Of a stretch of DNA of 64,000 bases, positions 37,705 through 47,047 are shown piece after piece (positions within the stretch are counted from its first letter, which is position 1; every line of letters begins with the position of its first letter). Location: NCBI RefSeq assembly GCF_003577475.1, contig NZ_QPEP01000016.1, forward strand, positions 36,912-100,911. Reading direction: 5' to 3'. Below the pieces are notes generated by a model. The model was not told the origin of the DNA. It did no database searches and saw only the letters and a program-made list of their open reading frames with translations. This DNA comes from Salinibius halmophilus. GTDB lineage: Bacteria > Pseudomonadota > Gammaproteobacteria > Pseudomonadales > Natronospirillaceae. Position numbers and translations under genes: made by a program.

Positions 37705-38565
37705 GCCTCGATACGCGATCCCTTCAAGGCCTTGTAAGCCGCCGGTATGAAAAAACACGATCGGCCCGGTTGGCAATTTTGGCAGTAAGGAGTGTAAGCC
37801 TATTAGCGCTTTGGCAGTATAAATTGGTTCGACTTCAATGCCTTGCTGTTGGGTCAGGCTAACCATTTGCCATTCTCGATCGGCAAACTTCGCATAGCCT
37901 TTGCCCTCGTAACCATGGTGCAGCGTCCAGTTCTGCCCATTCGTGAGTGACTGTACCGTGCTTAACAGCTGCTTGTCTTTTACAACGGCAATGCCATGTA
38001 CATGCGCATTAGGGTTGCCGTTGGCTAGTCCAGCTAGTGTGCCGCCGCTACCAGTGGCGCAAAAAACAGTTTTGGCTTGCCCGTCTGGCGTCTGGCTTAA
38101 GTTTAATTGGCTCACGCCCGCAACCCCATCAAGTGAAGTTCCGCCTTCGGGAACAATTAAGTAATCTGGGTAACGATTCTGTAGCGCTGAAAGAAATTCA
38201 GCATGGTGGCGCTTGCGATAGTCATCACGGTTGCAGGCAATCAGGGTCATGCCTTGTTGCTGACACGCTTTAAGTGTTGGATTGTTTTGGTCAATGGCGC
38301 CAGTCCGCACAATGCCTACGCTTCTAAGCCCAGCTCGTTTGCATGCTGCTGCAGTGGCGAGAAGATGATTTGAGAAAGCGCCGCCAAAGGTCAAAACCCC
38401 GGTGAACCCTTCGGTTTGCGCCCGCAACAGCGGAAAGTGTAATTTAGCTATTTTATTGCCCGACACGCCCGGCAGGTATTCATTCAAACTAACAACCCAG
38501 ACTTTATTCTGGGCAAGCATTAGCGGTTGCCAGCTCAATGCTGTTTCAGATAGTAGTGATAACAT
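37678..38565 (-). CDS. ACC deaminase / D-cysteine desulfhydrase-like PLP enzyme
   Basis: A 295-residue fold-type II PLP enzyme. The PLP lysine is in VSGNKIAKL, the FGGAFSNHLLATAAACK segment binds substrate, and ATGSGGTLAGL is the phosphate-binding glycine loop. It belongs to the ACC deaminase/D-cysteine desulfhydrase group; in most bacteria with this short form, D-cysteine or an unknown amino acid is the likelier substrate. Its ATG follows directly on the stop codon of the upstream diguanylate cyclase gene, so the two are probably co-transcribed. Confidence 0.82.
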   Translation of the reverse strand: MLSLLSETALSWQPLMLAQNKVWVVSLNEYLPGVSGNKIAKLHFPLLRAQTEGFTGVLTFGGAFSNHLLATAAACKRAGLRSVGIVRTGAIDQNNPTLKACQQQGMTLIACNRDDYRKRHHAEFLSALQNRYPDYLIVPEGGTSLDGVAGVSQLNLSQTPDGQAKTVFCATGSGGTLAGLANGNPNAHVHGIAVVKDKQLLSTVQSLTNGQNWTLHHGYEGKGYAKFADREWQMVSLTQQQGIEVEPIYTAKALIGLHSLLPKLPTGPIVFFHTGGLQGLEGIAYRGLMPDRQLA

Positions 38566-39699
38566 TTATTCAAACGCGACAACTTGGTTGCGACCCTGAT
38601 CCTTTGCCAAATAAAGTGCTTTGTCGGCATACTTAAGCATAGCGCTGACATCTTCTGGTTGTTCTCGATGATACAGCCCGATAGAGGCTGTTATGGGCTG
38701 GCGAAGGCCTGCCGCTGGCCCGACAAATTCTTCTACTGCTGCTCGCACACGTTCACAAACAGCGAGAGATTCAGCGCGTGTTTTGCCCACGATCATAATG
38801 GCAAACTCTTCACCACCTAAGCGGGCAACAAAGTCGTGGTTTCGTAGCACTTTCTTGAAGGTTTGCGCTAAGGCTTGCAAGGCGCTGTCTCCCGTTGCAT
38901 GGCCGAACTCGTCGTTGACGCACTTAAAGTGATCGAGGTCGAGTAGCGCAATGGCCAAGCAGTGACCTTCGCGCGCGCAAAAAGAGTGTTTTTTATCAAA
39001 CGTTTGATAAAAAAGCTTTCGATTGGGTAAACCGGTTAAATGGTCGTGGCTGGCTTCTTTGGATAGTTGTTCGTTTAGTGCTTCCAACTTCTGATTTAGC
39101 TGGGTAATTTCATTGTTTTGCTTAATTTGCCGGAAGCTCTCACCAAGGAGATCACCCATCATGCGAAATAATTGCTGATGAATGCTATCGAAAGGACCAT
39201 GCTGGAGGGCATTATCTGCAGCAATCCAACCAACAGGTTTGCCTGCATACCAAAACGCATAGGCGGCGTTCCACCCTTGCCCAATTACTTCTATCTGTGC
39301 TTCTTCTGTCTCGGAGAACTCAACGATTGGTGTGTCTTCCCATACAACGATTTGGCCGCGATCGCGAACCTCCTTCACAATGGGGCTTAGTTTTTCCGTG
39401 GCTGGTGTATGGCAAGTGCTTTCGTCAACAATATTGCCACGTGCATCGGTTCCCCAGGTACCGTGAATGGTTTCGGTCACATCATCGTAGAGCAGCACGC
39501 CAAAGCGATCGAAGTCGAGTTTGTTAACCGCTAATCGAACAATATGTTGTGCCATGTCGTAGAAGTCGGTTTCGTCGTACGCTGCAAGACTAGCAAGATA
39601 TAACTCATGAAGATAATACACCTCTAGGCCATCTTCTTTCGATGGTGGCTTCTTTAGCGGCTTCATGGTTATGGTTCTGAATAGCTGGTCACTCGCCAT
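38566..39699 (-). CDS. GAF-GGDEF diguanylate cyclase
   Basis: A 377-residue enzyme that makes c-di-GMP. The N-terminal 190 residues look like a GAF sensor domain (NAAYAFWYAGKPVGWIAADN). A short coiled coil (NEITQLNQKLEALNEQLSK) leads into the GGDEF domain with HDHLTGLPNRKLFY, LDLDHFKCVND and the active-site loop ARLGGEEFAI. No RxxD inhibitory site is evident upstream of GGEEF. There is no transmembrane segment, so the sensor reads a cytoplasmic signal. The start at 39699 has AGGAAA upstream; an in-frame ATG 11 codons later is possible. Confidence 0.92.
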   Translation of the reverse strand: MASDQLFRTITMKPLKKPPSKEDGLEVYYLHELYLASLAAYDETDFYDMAQHIVRLAVNKLDFDRFGVLLYDDVTETIHGTWGTDARGNIVDESTCHTPATEKLSPIVKEVRDRGQIVVWEDTPIVEFSETEEAQIEVIGQGWNAAYAFWYAGKPVGWIAADNALQHGPFDSIHQQLFRMMGDLLGESFRQIKQNNEITQLNQKLEALNEQLSKEASHDHLTGLPNRKLFYQTFDKKHSFCAREGHCLAIALLDLDHFKCVNDEFGHATGDSALQALAQTFKKVLRNHDFVARLGGEEFAIMIVGKTRAESLAVCERVRAAVEEFVGPAAGLRQPITASIGLYHREQPEDVSAMLKYADKALYLAKDQGRNQVVAFE

Positions 39700-39779
39700 T
39701 GTTTTTTTCCTATTACCTTCTTGAAGCGAATTGCTGGCCGTCTGCTAGGCTTATACGTAAATAGTAGGGGAGATGTGCC

Positions 39780-40598
39780 ATGCGCGCCATTTTTCTAGTT
39801 TTGCTCACCAGTTTGTCTATGGCAGATACATTCACGTTTGGAATCGTACCACAACAAAGCGCACAAGTGCTCGCTGAAAAGTGGACGCCCATATTCAAAT
39901 ATTTAAGTGAGCAAACAGGTGATACTTACCAGTTCAAAACGGCAGCAGATATCCCTGCCTTTGAGCGAGAGCTTATTGAAGGGGCTTATGATTTTGCTTA
40001 TATGAACCCTTACCACTACACCGTGTTTTCCCAGCACCCCGGATATCGTGCTTTTGCTAAACAAGCAAATAAATCAATTCGTGGCATTGTTGTCGTCGCA
40101 AATAATTCGCCAGCGCAGAGCCTTGCCGATTTAGCCAACCAAACGCTTGCCTTCCCTTCGCCGGCCGCATTTGCCGCAACAGTCATCCCGCAAGCCGTGT
40201 TAAGGCAACAGCAGATAGAGTTTACACCGCAGTATGTCTCGTCTCATGATTCCGTTTACCTTACCGTTGGCCGAGGTTTATTTGCTGGTGGTGGCGGTAT
40301 TGAGCGCACACTGAGCACGATGGATGACGCTGCTCAAAACAAACTTAGAGTTCTTTGGCGAAGCCCAGCTTATACGCCGCATGCGTTCGCCGCTCATCCT
40401 GCTGTGGATACAGCAGCTGTTGAGCGGTTGGCAGCGGCCTTTGCGCAAATGCACGAAACGCAGCGCGGCAAAGCACTACTAAGTGAGATTAGTTTCGAAT
40501 CAGTAGAGCAGGCGCATGACCAACAGTGGAACGATATAAGAGCACTCGGTATTAATCTATTAGATGACTTATTAACAGAATATGCGCTGGACGATTAA
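39780..40598 (+). CDS. PhnD-like periplasmic substrate-binding protein
   Basis: A 272-residue protein. The signal peptide is MRAIFLVLLTSLSMA. The body is of the phosphate/phosphonate-binding PhnD family: FGIVPQQSAQVLAEKWTPI, YDFAYMNPYHYTVF and DSVYLTVGRGLFAGGGG. No ABC permease or ATPase follows. Instead the gene overlaps a histidine kinase gene by 17 nt, which suggests it is a ligand-sensing partner of the kinase rather than a transport component. The ligand is not known. Confidence 0.88.
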   Translation: MRAIFLVLLTSLSMADTFTFGIVPQQSAQVLAEKWTPIFKYLSEQTGDTYQFKTAADIPAFERELIEGAYDFAYMNPYHYTVFSQHPGYRAFAKQANKSIRGIVVVANNSPAQSLADLANQTLAFPSPAAFAATVIPQAVLRQQQIEFTPQYVSSHDSVYLTVGRGLFAGGGGIERTLSTMDDAAQNKLRVLWRSPAYTPHAFAAHPAVDTAAVERLAAAFAQMHETQRGKALLSEISFESVEQAHDQQWNDIRALGINLLDDLLTEYALDD

Positions 40599-42105
40599 GG
40601 CCAAAACCATAGTAGGGGTAGCCGTTATTGAGATAACGCTGCTAACACTACTGATTATAACTGGCTTGAACTATTTTCGCAGCTACAGCGAGCAGAGGTT
40701 AGCAAGCGAGACTGAGTTAGTCGGAAGCTTGTTTGCTCAAGCCAGTAAAGACGCCGTAATTTCTTATGACCTGGCTACTTTGGAGTCATTAATCAGTGCA
40801 CTAGAAGGCAAAGTGCATCGGTTACGTGTTGTCAATCAAAGCGGCCTGGTGTTGGCGCAAACAGCAAACTTCGACAGTAGGCCGTTCATTGTAGACGAAA
40901 GTTTGGCAGTGAATAATGACAACGAGTTCGCTTTCGAGGTGCCTATTGTGGCATCCGGCAGCGAGTTTGGTGTTGCCCAAATCGGCATCGACGTCTCGGC
41001 CTTTGAGCGCACCATGGACGTTGCTGCCAGAGGTGCTATGGCGATTGCCATGGCGGAAATCTTGCTTGTTGCATTGTTCTCGTTTCTTCTCGGTAGTTAC
41101 CTGACTCGCCAGCTTAGTAGCTTGCGTGGTGCCGCCGATAAAATTAAGGATGGCGACTTTGATGTTCGCATTCAACGCGCCACTAATGATGAAATTGGTG
41201 AGGTTGCACTCGCATTTAATAAAATGGCCGAGAATCTCAGCTCGGCGCGAGAAAGCACAGAGCGCTATCAGCATCAGTTGCAAGAAGCTAATCGGACGCT
41301 AGAAGCGAGAGTGGCTGATCGGACGCAATTGTTAGAGCAAGCAAATCAATCACTACAAGAGACAGCAAACAACTTAAGAAAAGCGCAAGGCGTGATGGCG
41401 CGTCAAGAAACCTTAGCATCGGTTGGTACGTTATCGGCAGGCATGGCGCATGAAATTAATACGCCGCTTGGATTTATTGCTGCCAATATGAAAGTGATGT
41501 CTGAATACATTGAGGAGCTAGCAGATAATCAGCACGTTGCGCCAGATATTTTACAGGATATGAGAGAGATAGTATCCGATAATCAGCAGGGCTTACAAAG
41601 AATTAAAGACATCATAAAAAGCCTAAAGGCCTACGTGCACGACGGAGCCATGGTGCTAAAGCCACTTCAGTTAGACCAACTCGTGAAGCGGTCTCTGAAT
41701 CTGGCTAAACATAGGGTGAGAGACAATGTTTATATCATCGATAACATCGTGCCTGATTGCTGGATTGAGGGTGATGAAACACGGCTTATTCAAGTTGTAA
41801 CGAACTTAATCGTTAATGCTTCGCAAGCCATGCCAGAAGGTGGTCCAATTAATCTATACGTAACCCGTAAAGATGATCGTTGGTGCCTACACGTGCAAGA
41901 CTCAGGAACAGGTATTGCACCAGAGCATTTAGAAAAGCTGTTCGAACCATTTTTTACGACTAAATCTGTTGGCGAAGGTACAGGGTTAGGTCTATCGATC
42001 AGTTATGGCATTATTGAAGAGCATAACGGTGAGTTAAAGGTTCAAAGTCAAATCGGCCAAGGCAGCCGTTTTACCGTTGTTTTACCCATTCACCAGCCGT
42101 ATTAA
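40582..42105 (+). CDS. Sensor histidine kinase, NtrB-like, with PhnD partner
   Basis: A 507-residue membrane kinase. It has a transmembrane helix (about 10-32), a periplasmic domain of about 120 residues, a second helix (about 150-172), HAMP, a coiled coil, HisKA with the phospho-acceptor in GMAHEINTP (about His284), and HATPase_c with [20 protein letters not shown] and [18 protein letters not shown]. The HisKA type with a long insert is like that of NtrB/DctB kinases that work with sigma-54 activators. No response regulator gene is adjacent. It overlaps the PhnD-like gene, pointing to joint ligand sensing. Confidence 0.9.
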   Translation: MRWTIKAKTIVGVAVIEITLLTLLIITGLNYFRSYSEQRLASETELVGSLFAQASKDAVISYDLATLESLISALEGKVHRLRVVNQSGLVLAQTANFDSRPFIVDESLAVNNDNEFAFEVPIVASGSEFGVAQIGIDVSAFERTMDVAARGAMAIAMAEILLVALFSFLLGSYLTRQLSSLRGAADKIKDGDFDVRIQRATNDEIGEVALAFNKMAENLSSARESTERYQHQLQEANRTLEARVADRTQLLEQANQSLQETANNLRKAQGVMARQETLASVGTLSAGMAHEINTPLGFIAANMKVMSEYIEELADNQHVAPDILQDMREIVSDNQQGLQRIKDIIKSLKAYVHDGAMVLKPLQLDQLVKRSLNLAKHRVRDNVYIIDNIVPDCWIEGDETRLIQVVTNLIVNASQAMPEGGPINLYVTRKDDRWCLHVQDSGTGIAPEHLEKLFEPFFTTKSVGEGTGLGLSISYGIIEEHNGELKVQSQIGQGSRFTVVLPIHQPY

Positions 42106-42121
42106 ACAAGGAAGGCCCAGG

Positions 42122-43498
42122 TTGAAATTATATACCCCAAAAACTGTGCTGGCGCATGAGGCCCAGGCCGCTAGCCAGCAAGGCATGTCACTCTGGCAGC
42201 TTATGCAACGCGCTGGGCAAACTATTTTCAACGAAGTTCAGCGTCGTTATCGAAGTAGTGAGCATTGGTTGATCTTAGCAGGCCCAGGCAATAATGGCGG
42301 TGATGCTTACCTGGTAGGCGCCTTGGCATTGGCTAGTGATTATACCGTTACCTTGTGTGCAGTAGGTGAGCCAAAAACCGAGCTCGCTAAGCTGGCAAAA
42401 GAGTTGTTCGAGCGCGCTGGTGGTGCGGTGTCTGAATCGCTTCCTAATGATGCTGATGTGATCATCGATGGTTTATTTGGTGCGGGTTTTCGGGGCAGTT
42501 TGCCAAACGAAGAATGGATATCTCAGGTTAACCGTATGAGCGGCGCCCGCATTGCCATCGATGTGCCATCTGGTGTCAATGGCACTACAGGCTGGGTCGA
42601 AACGTGCGCTTTTTACGCTGACCTAACCATTCAAATGGTGGCAGCAAAACAGGGGCTGTATACCAGTAAAGCCAGTGACTATTGTGGTGAAAAAATTGTT
42701 AAGCGCTTGGGTGTTGAGCTATCAGTTGAGCCCGATGCGCGGCTAGTCACCAAGCTTGCTTTGCCTTGTCGCAGTGACTATTTCAACAAAGGCAACGCAG
42801 GCCACGTAAAGGTGATCGGTGCTGGGCGTGGCATGGCAGGCGCGGCTTATTTGACGGCTCTGGCTGCCTTAAAAGCGGGTGCAGGCAAGGTGAGTGTTTT
42901 CTGTCATCAACAAAATGTTGCCATTATTGCCAGTATGCTGCCAGAAGCCATGGTGTTGCCCATAGATGAGTTGTCGGCTACTGATCAGGATGTGTTAGCG
43001 ATCGGGCCGGGTCTTGGAAGGGATGATTGGGGTAAAAAGGCCTGTGAGCAAGCAGTTGCGGTGCCAGGCAGAAAAATAGTAGATGCCGATGGGCTGTATT
43101 GGTTGCCCAAGGATACGATGGTTGAGGTGATTACCCCGCACCCGGGTGAAGCAGCGCGATTGCTCAATAAAAATACTCAGGCCGTTGAAGCCGACAGGTT
43201 TGAGTCGCTTCATGCCCTTGCTAAGCGTGCTGAGCAGGTAGTGTTAAAAGGCAATGGCAGTTTAGTGTGGCATGATGGCGTACATGTAATTGGTGCGGGA
43301 AGTCCTGCAATGGCTGCGCCGGGGATGGGTGATGTGCTAACCGGTGTGATTGCTGCACTGATGGCACAAAAATGCCCCGAGCCGGCAGTGCAGGGGGCAC
43401 TATGGCATGCGTTAGCAGGTGCTGAGATGCCAATTGGCTCGCTAGCCAGCGAGGTGGCAAATCGATTGACGCTAGTGCGTGCTAGTCTGCAAAATTGA
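42122..43498 (+). CDS. nnr: Bifunctional NAD(P)H-hydrate epimerase / ADP-dependent dehydratase
   Basis: A 458-residue fusion that repairs hydrated NAD(P)H. The N-terminal YjeF epimerase domain has AGPGNNGGDAYLVG. The C-terminal ribokinase-like dehydratase has GNAGHVKVIGAGRGMAGAA, VDADGLY, ITPHPGEAARLL and the catalytic GMGDVLTGVIAA. I choose TTG 42122 because AAGGAAGG lies just upstream and the product starts KLYTPKTVLAHE like other family members; the frame is open to 42077 inside the kinase gene. Its end overlaps the convergent gabD by 17 nt. In many relatives tsaE follows; here it does not. Confidence 0.88.
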   Translation: MKLYTPKTVLAHEAQAASQQGMSLWQLMQRAGQTIFNEVQRRYRSSEHWLILAGPGNNGGDAYLVGALALASDYTVTLCAVGEPKTELAKLAKELFERAGGAVSESLPNDADVIIDGLFGAGFRGSLPNEEWISQVNRMSGARIAIDVPSGVNGTTGWVETCAFYADLTIQMVAAKQGLYTSKASDYCGEKIVKRLGVELSVEPDARLVTKLALPCRSDYFNKGNAGHVKVIGAGRGMAGAAYLTALAALKAGAGKVSVFCHQQNVAIIASMLPEAMVLPIDELSATDQDVLAIGPGLGRDDWGKKACEQAVAVPGRKIVDADGLYWLPKDTMVEVITPHPGEAARLLNKNTQAVEADRFESLHALAKRAEQVVLKGNGSLVWHDGVHVIGAGSPAMAAPGMGDVLTGVIAALMAQKCPEPAVQGALWHALAGAEMPIGSLASEVANRLTLVRASLQN

Positions 43499-44909
43499 AA
43501 CATAGGTACTTGGTTTCTAAGTACTCTTCTAGTCCATCGTGAGCGCCTTCACGACCTAGGCCAGAAGCTTTAATGCCGCCAAACGGCGCCGTCGCATTTG
43601 ATATTAGCCCCTCATTAATGCCTACCATGCCGACCTCTAAGGCCATGGCAACACGCCAGCATCGGCGAACTGATTCACTATAAAAATAGCCTGCGAGGCC
43701 GTATTCGCTTTCATTGGCGTAATCTAGTACCTCCGTTTCGCTATCAAATGGCACAATCGCCGCTAATGGTGCAAAGGTTTCTTCTCTGCATACACGTGCC
43801 TTTGGCGAAACATTAGTGATCACGGTTGGCTGGACAAAATTACCATCGGCCGCTTGGTTGCCATAAAGTAAATTTCCGCCATGTTCTAAGGCGTCATCAA
43901 TATGCTGTTGATAGGTTTGTACTGCCTCGTTATTGATCAGTGGCCCGAGCTGAACGCCAGATTCTATTCCATTGCCTACTTGTAGTGCTTTCACCGCGGC
44001 GACCAGTTTGCTTTCAAAGCTAGAGAGCACAGAGCGGTGCACATAAAAACGGTTAACGCATACACAGGTTTGACCGTTGTTGCGAAACTTTGCGGCGACC
44101 GCACCGGCAACTGCTTTATCAATGTCGGCATCATCGAACACAATAAACGGGGCGTTACCGCCAAGCTCTAAGGAAATACGTTGAATATTCGTCGCTGCAC
44201 TTTGCATTAATTGTCGGCCCACATCTGTGCTGCCTGTGAAGCTTATTTTCCGTACTCGAGCGTCAGTGGTAACAACTTTTGCAATCATGCTAGCCTTGCC
44301 AGTTACCACATTAAACACGCCTTTTGGAATGCCAACATCTTCAGCGAGTTGGGCTAGAGCCAACGCAGAGAACGGTGTGGCACTCGCTGGTTTGACAATT
44401 ATGGTACAGCCAGCTGCGAGCGCGGCGGCTGCTTTGCGTGTAATCATTGAGTTAGGGAAGTTCCAAGGCGTGATGGCAGCGCATACGCCGACCGGCTGCT
44501 TAATGACGGTGATCTGCTGGGTCCGGCTCATGGCAGGAATGGTATTGCCGTTGGCCCGACGGGCTTCCTCGGCAAACCACTTCACAAATGAAGCACCATA
44601 AGCAATTTCACCTTTCGCTTCGGCCAGTGGTTTGCCTTGCTCTTCGGTCATCAGTGCCGCGAGCTCGTCTTGATGCGCCATAATGGCGTGGTACCAAGCC
44701 ATTAAATAGTCACCGCGTTCTGTAGTCGGTAACTCACGCCAGTGTTGCCATGCGGTATGGGCGTGATCAGTGGCTTGCTGAATGTGAGATTCGTCTAAGT
44801 TGGGGACTCGACCAATAACTTCTTGCGTGGCAGGATTGTCGACAGCGATGGTGTTGTTAGTGCTTTGCCACCGACCGTTGATATAGGCCGCTTCATGCTT
44901 GAGTGTCAT
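43482..44909 (-). CDS. gabD: NAD(P)+-dependent succinate-semialdehyde dehydrogenase
   Basis: A 475-residue aldehyde dehydrogenase. ITPWNFPNSMITRKAAAALAAG, FTGSTDVGRQLM, ELGGNAPFIVFDDAD and the catalytic cysteine region NNGQTCVCVNRF are as in GabD, the last enzyme of GABA breakdown. The start has AAAGGAG eight bases upstream and lies inside the last codons of the KfrA-like gene (17-nt overlap). No gabT accompanies it. Confidence 0.88.
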   Translation of the reverse strand: MTLKHEAAYINGRWQSTNNTIAVDNPATQEVIGRVPNLDESHIQQATDHAHTAWQHWRELPTTERGDYLMAWYHAIMAHQDELAALMTEEQGKPLAEAKGEIAYGASFVKWFAEEARRANGNTIPAMSRTQQITVIKQPVGVCAAITPWNFPNSMITRKAAAALAAGCTIIVKPASATPFSALALAQLAEDVGIPKGVFNVVTGKASMIAKVVTTDARVRKISFTGSTDVGRQLMQSAATNIQRISLELGGNAPFIVFDDADIDKAVAGAVAAKFRNNGQTCVCVNRFYVHRSVLSSFESKLVAAVKALQVGNGIESGVQLGPLINNEAVQTYQQHIDDALEHGGNLLYGNQAADGNFVQPTVITNVSPKARVCREETFAPLAAIVPFDSETEVLDYANESEYGLAGYFYSESVRRCWRVAMALEVGMVGINEGLISNATAPFGGIKASGLGREGAHDGLEEYLETKYLCFNFAD

Positions 44910-45786
44910 TAGATGACTCCTTTAGCAATTTACTTAGCAGCAACTCGCGCTCTTTTTCGGTGCGTGCTAGCAATGCCTTTAATTGGTTGGCTTCACTTTC
45001 TAACTGCTGGTTCGTGCTCTGTAGTGCTGAACGAGCGGCTAGTCCTTCTAATTCTAGCTGATGCAGTGCCTGCATATGCGCTTGCGATTGACTAGCCAGT
45101 GTTTGCCGCATTTCTTCTAGCTCTGATGATTGTTTACGTAGTTGTTCAGTATGCTGATTACTTTGAGCTTTAGTTGCCTCTGCTTCTTGCTCAATACTTG
45201 CGATATGCGCCTGCAGTGCCGAAATGGTTTGATCTTTGATGTGAGATTGCGTGGCAAAAGTTTGCTGTTGGTTGGCAAGTTCTGCTTCGTGTTCTTCTTC
45301 TAGTTGGCTTTGCAGTAGTTCGGCATCATCTAATCGAGACAACAGTTGCTCATTTTCTTCACCAAGTGAATCGACTTGTGCCTGCAATACTTTTATTTGC
45401 TGCTGGGTTTCACTTTGTTCGGTGTCTAGCTGTTGCTGTAGTTCTAGTACCTGTTGAGTGAGCTGCTCGTTGTCTCGCGCTAGCGTTGTGTTGTCTTGCT
45501 CCAGCTCGGAAAAATTCGAACGCAGTTCGTCTGTTAACTGCTCTATTTGTTGATTAAAACGATCTTTGAGCCAGGCGCTCAACCCTAAAAGCAGCTCTGC
45601 TTGCATCTCGGGTAGGGCGCTAGTGAGTGCGGCGTGCTCTCGCCAAGTTTTGATTAATGGCTCTATAACGCTGTAACTGCCACCACCAATTTTTGCCCGC
45701 ACATCGTCTCTATCCCAAGCAATACCAGCTTCTTCTAGTTCATTACACGCGTCAAATACTGCATCTAATGTGGCAATTCGCTTCAT
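44893..45786 (-). CDS. KfrA-like DNA-binding coiled-coil protein
   Basis: A 297-residue protein. The N-terminal 60 residues (ATLDAVFDACNELEEAGIAWDRDDVRAK, split over a helix-turn-helix-like region, then IGGGSYSVIEPLIKTWREH) match the KfrA_N DNA-binding domain first described in plasmid-stability proteins. The remaining 200 or more residues are a continuous heptad-rich coiled coil full of Q, E and L. The start at 45786 is the natural domain start; 53 further codons are open upstream but cross the operator region. It is divergent from a tyrosine recombinase. KfrA autoregulates in plasmids by binding repeats in its promoter, and repeats are present here. Confidence 0.8.
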   Translation of the reverse strand: MKRIATLDAVFDACNELEEAGIAWDRDDVRAKIGGGSYSVIEPLIKTWREHAALTSALPEMQAELLLGLSAWLKDRFNQQIEQLTDELRSNFSELEQDNTTLARDNEQLTQQVLELQQQLDTEQSETQQQIKVLQAQVDSLGEENEQLLSRLDDAELLQSQLEEEHEAELANQQQTFATQSHIKDQTISALQAHIASIEQEAEATKAQSNQHTEQLRKQSSELEEMRQTLASQSQAHMQALHQLELEGLAARSALQSTNQQLESEANQLKALLARTEKERELLLSKLLKESSNDTQA

Positions 45787-45816
45787 TTTTTGAAATCCGT
45801 AGAAAAAAGTACAATA

Positions 45817-45859
45817 TACTGTAACCGTACATTGTAAAATAAGTACAGTAAACCGTAAC
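45817..45859. promoter_or_regulatory. Repeated operator-like sites between KfrA-like and recombinase genes
   Basis: TACTGTAACCGTAC (45817-45830) and TACAGTAAACCGTAAC (45844-45859) are near-identical direct repeats 27 nt apart, with further GTAC cores in between. They lie 30-75 nt upstream of the KfrA-like start. They are good candidates for the binding sites of the KfrA-like protein itself. Confidence 0.5.
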
Positions 45860-45880
45860 TTGCAATTTATAGATTTAAAA

Positions 45881-45906
45881 TTCATGATTATCCCCATAAT
45901 CATGAA
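45881..45906. promoter_or_regulatory. Perfect 11-nt palindrome before the tyrosine recombinase
   Basis: TTCATGATTAT (45881-45891) and ATAATCATGAA (45896-45906) form a perfect inverted repeat around CCCC. It ends 13 nt before the recombinase start codon. It has no T-run and is rich in A+T, so a protein operator or recombination site is likelier than a terminator. Confidence 0.5.
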
Positions 45907-45919
45907 TAATGAGTAACAC

Positions 45920-47047
45920 ATGAAGGATGTAGAGCAGTTGGCCACTCATGTGCTTGCTTTGCACCAACCTGGTTCTAGCCAAACACCGTTAGTAAGCGGC
46001 GTGCTGGGTGCGAGCAATGATGTGCAAGCCGTGGCTATTTGGCTTAACGAATTTAACGGTGCGACACAGCGCAATTACCGCAAAGAAGCCGAGCGTTTTT
46101 TGATGTGGTTGCAATGGCGCGGGTTAAATGGGCTGAAGCAGGTTACCAGACTAGATATTGCAGATTACCAAGCTTTTTTGGCTGCGCCGCCGGCTAGTTG
46201 GCTAGGGCATAGGTATAAGCGCACCGATGCGCGTTGGCGTCCGTTTAACAAACCCTTAAGCGAGGCGAGTCAGCGCCAAGCAATGATTGTGTTGAACGCC
46301 ATGTTTAGCTACTTGGTCGCTGGGCAATACTTGCCAGCCAACCCTATTGCACTTGTGCGTGGCAAGCGTCGTGGGGCGCGTCGGCATGAGCAATTAATAG
46401 AGCGCTATCTTGAAGTAGATACGTGGCAACTTGTATGGCAGCAAGTGCAGTCTATGCCAGGGCAAACCAAAAGGGCGCGCGACCAGGCGGAGCGCTGTCG
46501 TTTTTTATTCTCGCTACTTTATTTATTAGCGCCTCGTGTATCCGAGGTGGCAAATCAATCGATGAATAGCTTTCGCTTATATAAAGGTAGATGGTGGTGG
46601 TTTGTGACCGGGAAAGGCGGCAAACAGGCCCGGGTGCCAGTGTCGCAAGAGATGTTAGCTGCGTTAAAGCGTTATCGCTTGTACCTAGGGTTGAGTGAGC
46701 TTCCGCCTATTGATGATGATTCACCGCTGTTACGCTCGGTTACTGGCCGTAATGGTGTTACCGCTAACATGGTGTATAGAATAGTGAAGGGAGTGTTTGC
46801 TGAGGTAGCGGCGCTGCAGTCGGATACTTATATAAGGCAGCAGTTGCAACGCGCATCTACACACTGGCTTCGCCATACCTCTATTACGCATGCCGATGAA
46901 GCAGGTGTGAGTTTGAAGCACCTAAGTAAGGCGGCACGACATGAGAAGCTCGAGACTACGGCAATCTATCAGCATGCCGAAGATCAGCAGTGGCATGACG
47001 ATTGGAGCAGGTTGCGAATCATTAAATCTGGACCAGAGGGTGGTTAA
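45920..47047 (+). CDS. Tyrosine recombinase
   Basis: A 375-residue phage-integrase-family protein. The N-terminal SAM-like core-binding domain (about 30-150) precedes the catalytic domain with the first arginine in APRVSEV, the HxxR box HWLRHTSITH, a conserved histidine in RHEKLETTAIY and the nucleophilic tyrosine in IYQHAED. No phage, excisionase or cargo genes are nearby, and housekeeping genes lie on both sides. The only partner is the divergent KfrA-like gene. It may be a stable chromosomal recombinase or a relic. Confidence 0.9.
   Translation: MKDVEQLATHVLALHQPGSSQTPLVSGVLGASNDVQAVAIWLNEFNGATQRNYRKEAERFLMWLQWRGLNGLKQVTRLDIADYQAFLAAPPASWLGHRYKRTDARWRPFNKPLSEASQRQAMIVLNAMFSYLVAGQYLPANPIALVRGKRRGARRHEQLIERYLEVDTWQLVWQQVQSMPGQTKRARDQAERCRFLFSLLYLLAPRVSEVANQSMNSFRLYKGRWWWFVTGKGGKQARVPVSQEMLAALKRYRLYLGLSELPPIDDDSPLLRSVTGRNGVTANMVYRIVKGVFAEVAALQSDTYIRQQLQRASTHWLRHTSITHADEAGVSLKHLSKAARHEKLETTAIYQHAEDQQWHDDWSRLRIIKSGPEGG

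Noticed and set aside
45920..47047. Recombinase as evidence of a prophage or genomic island
   Set aside because: No phage structural, replication or excision genes and no tRNA-flanked att repeats are present; housekeeping genes lie on both sides.
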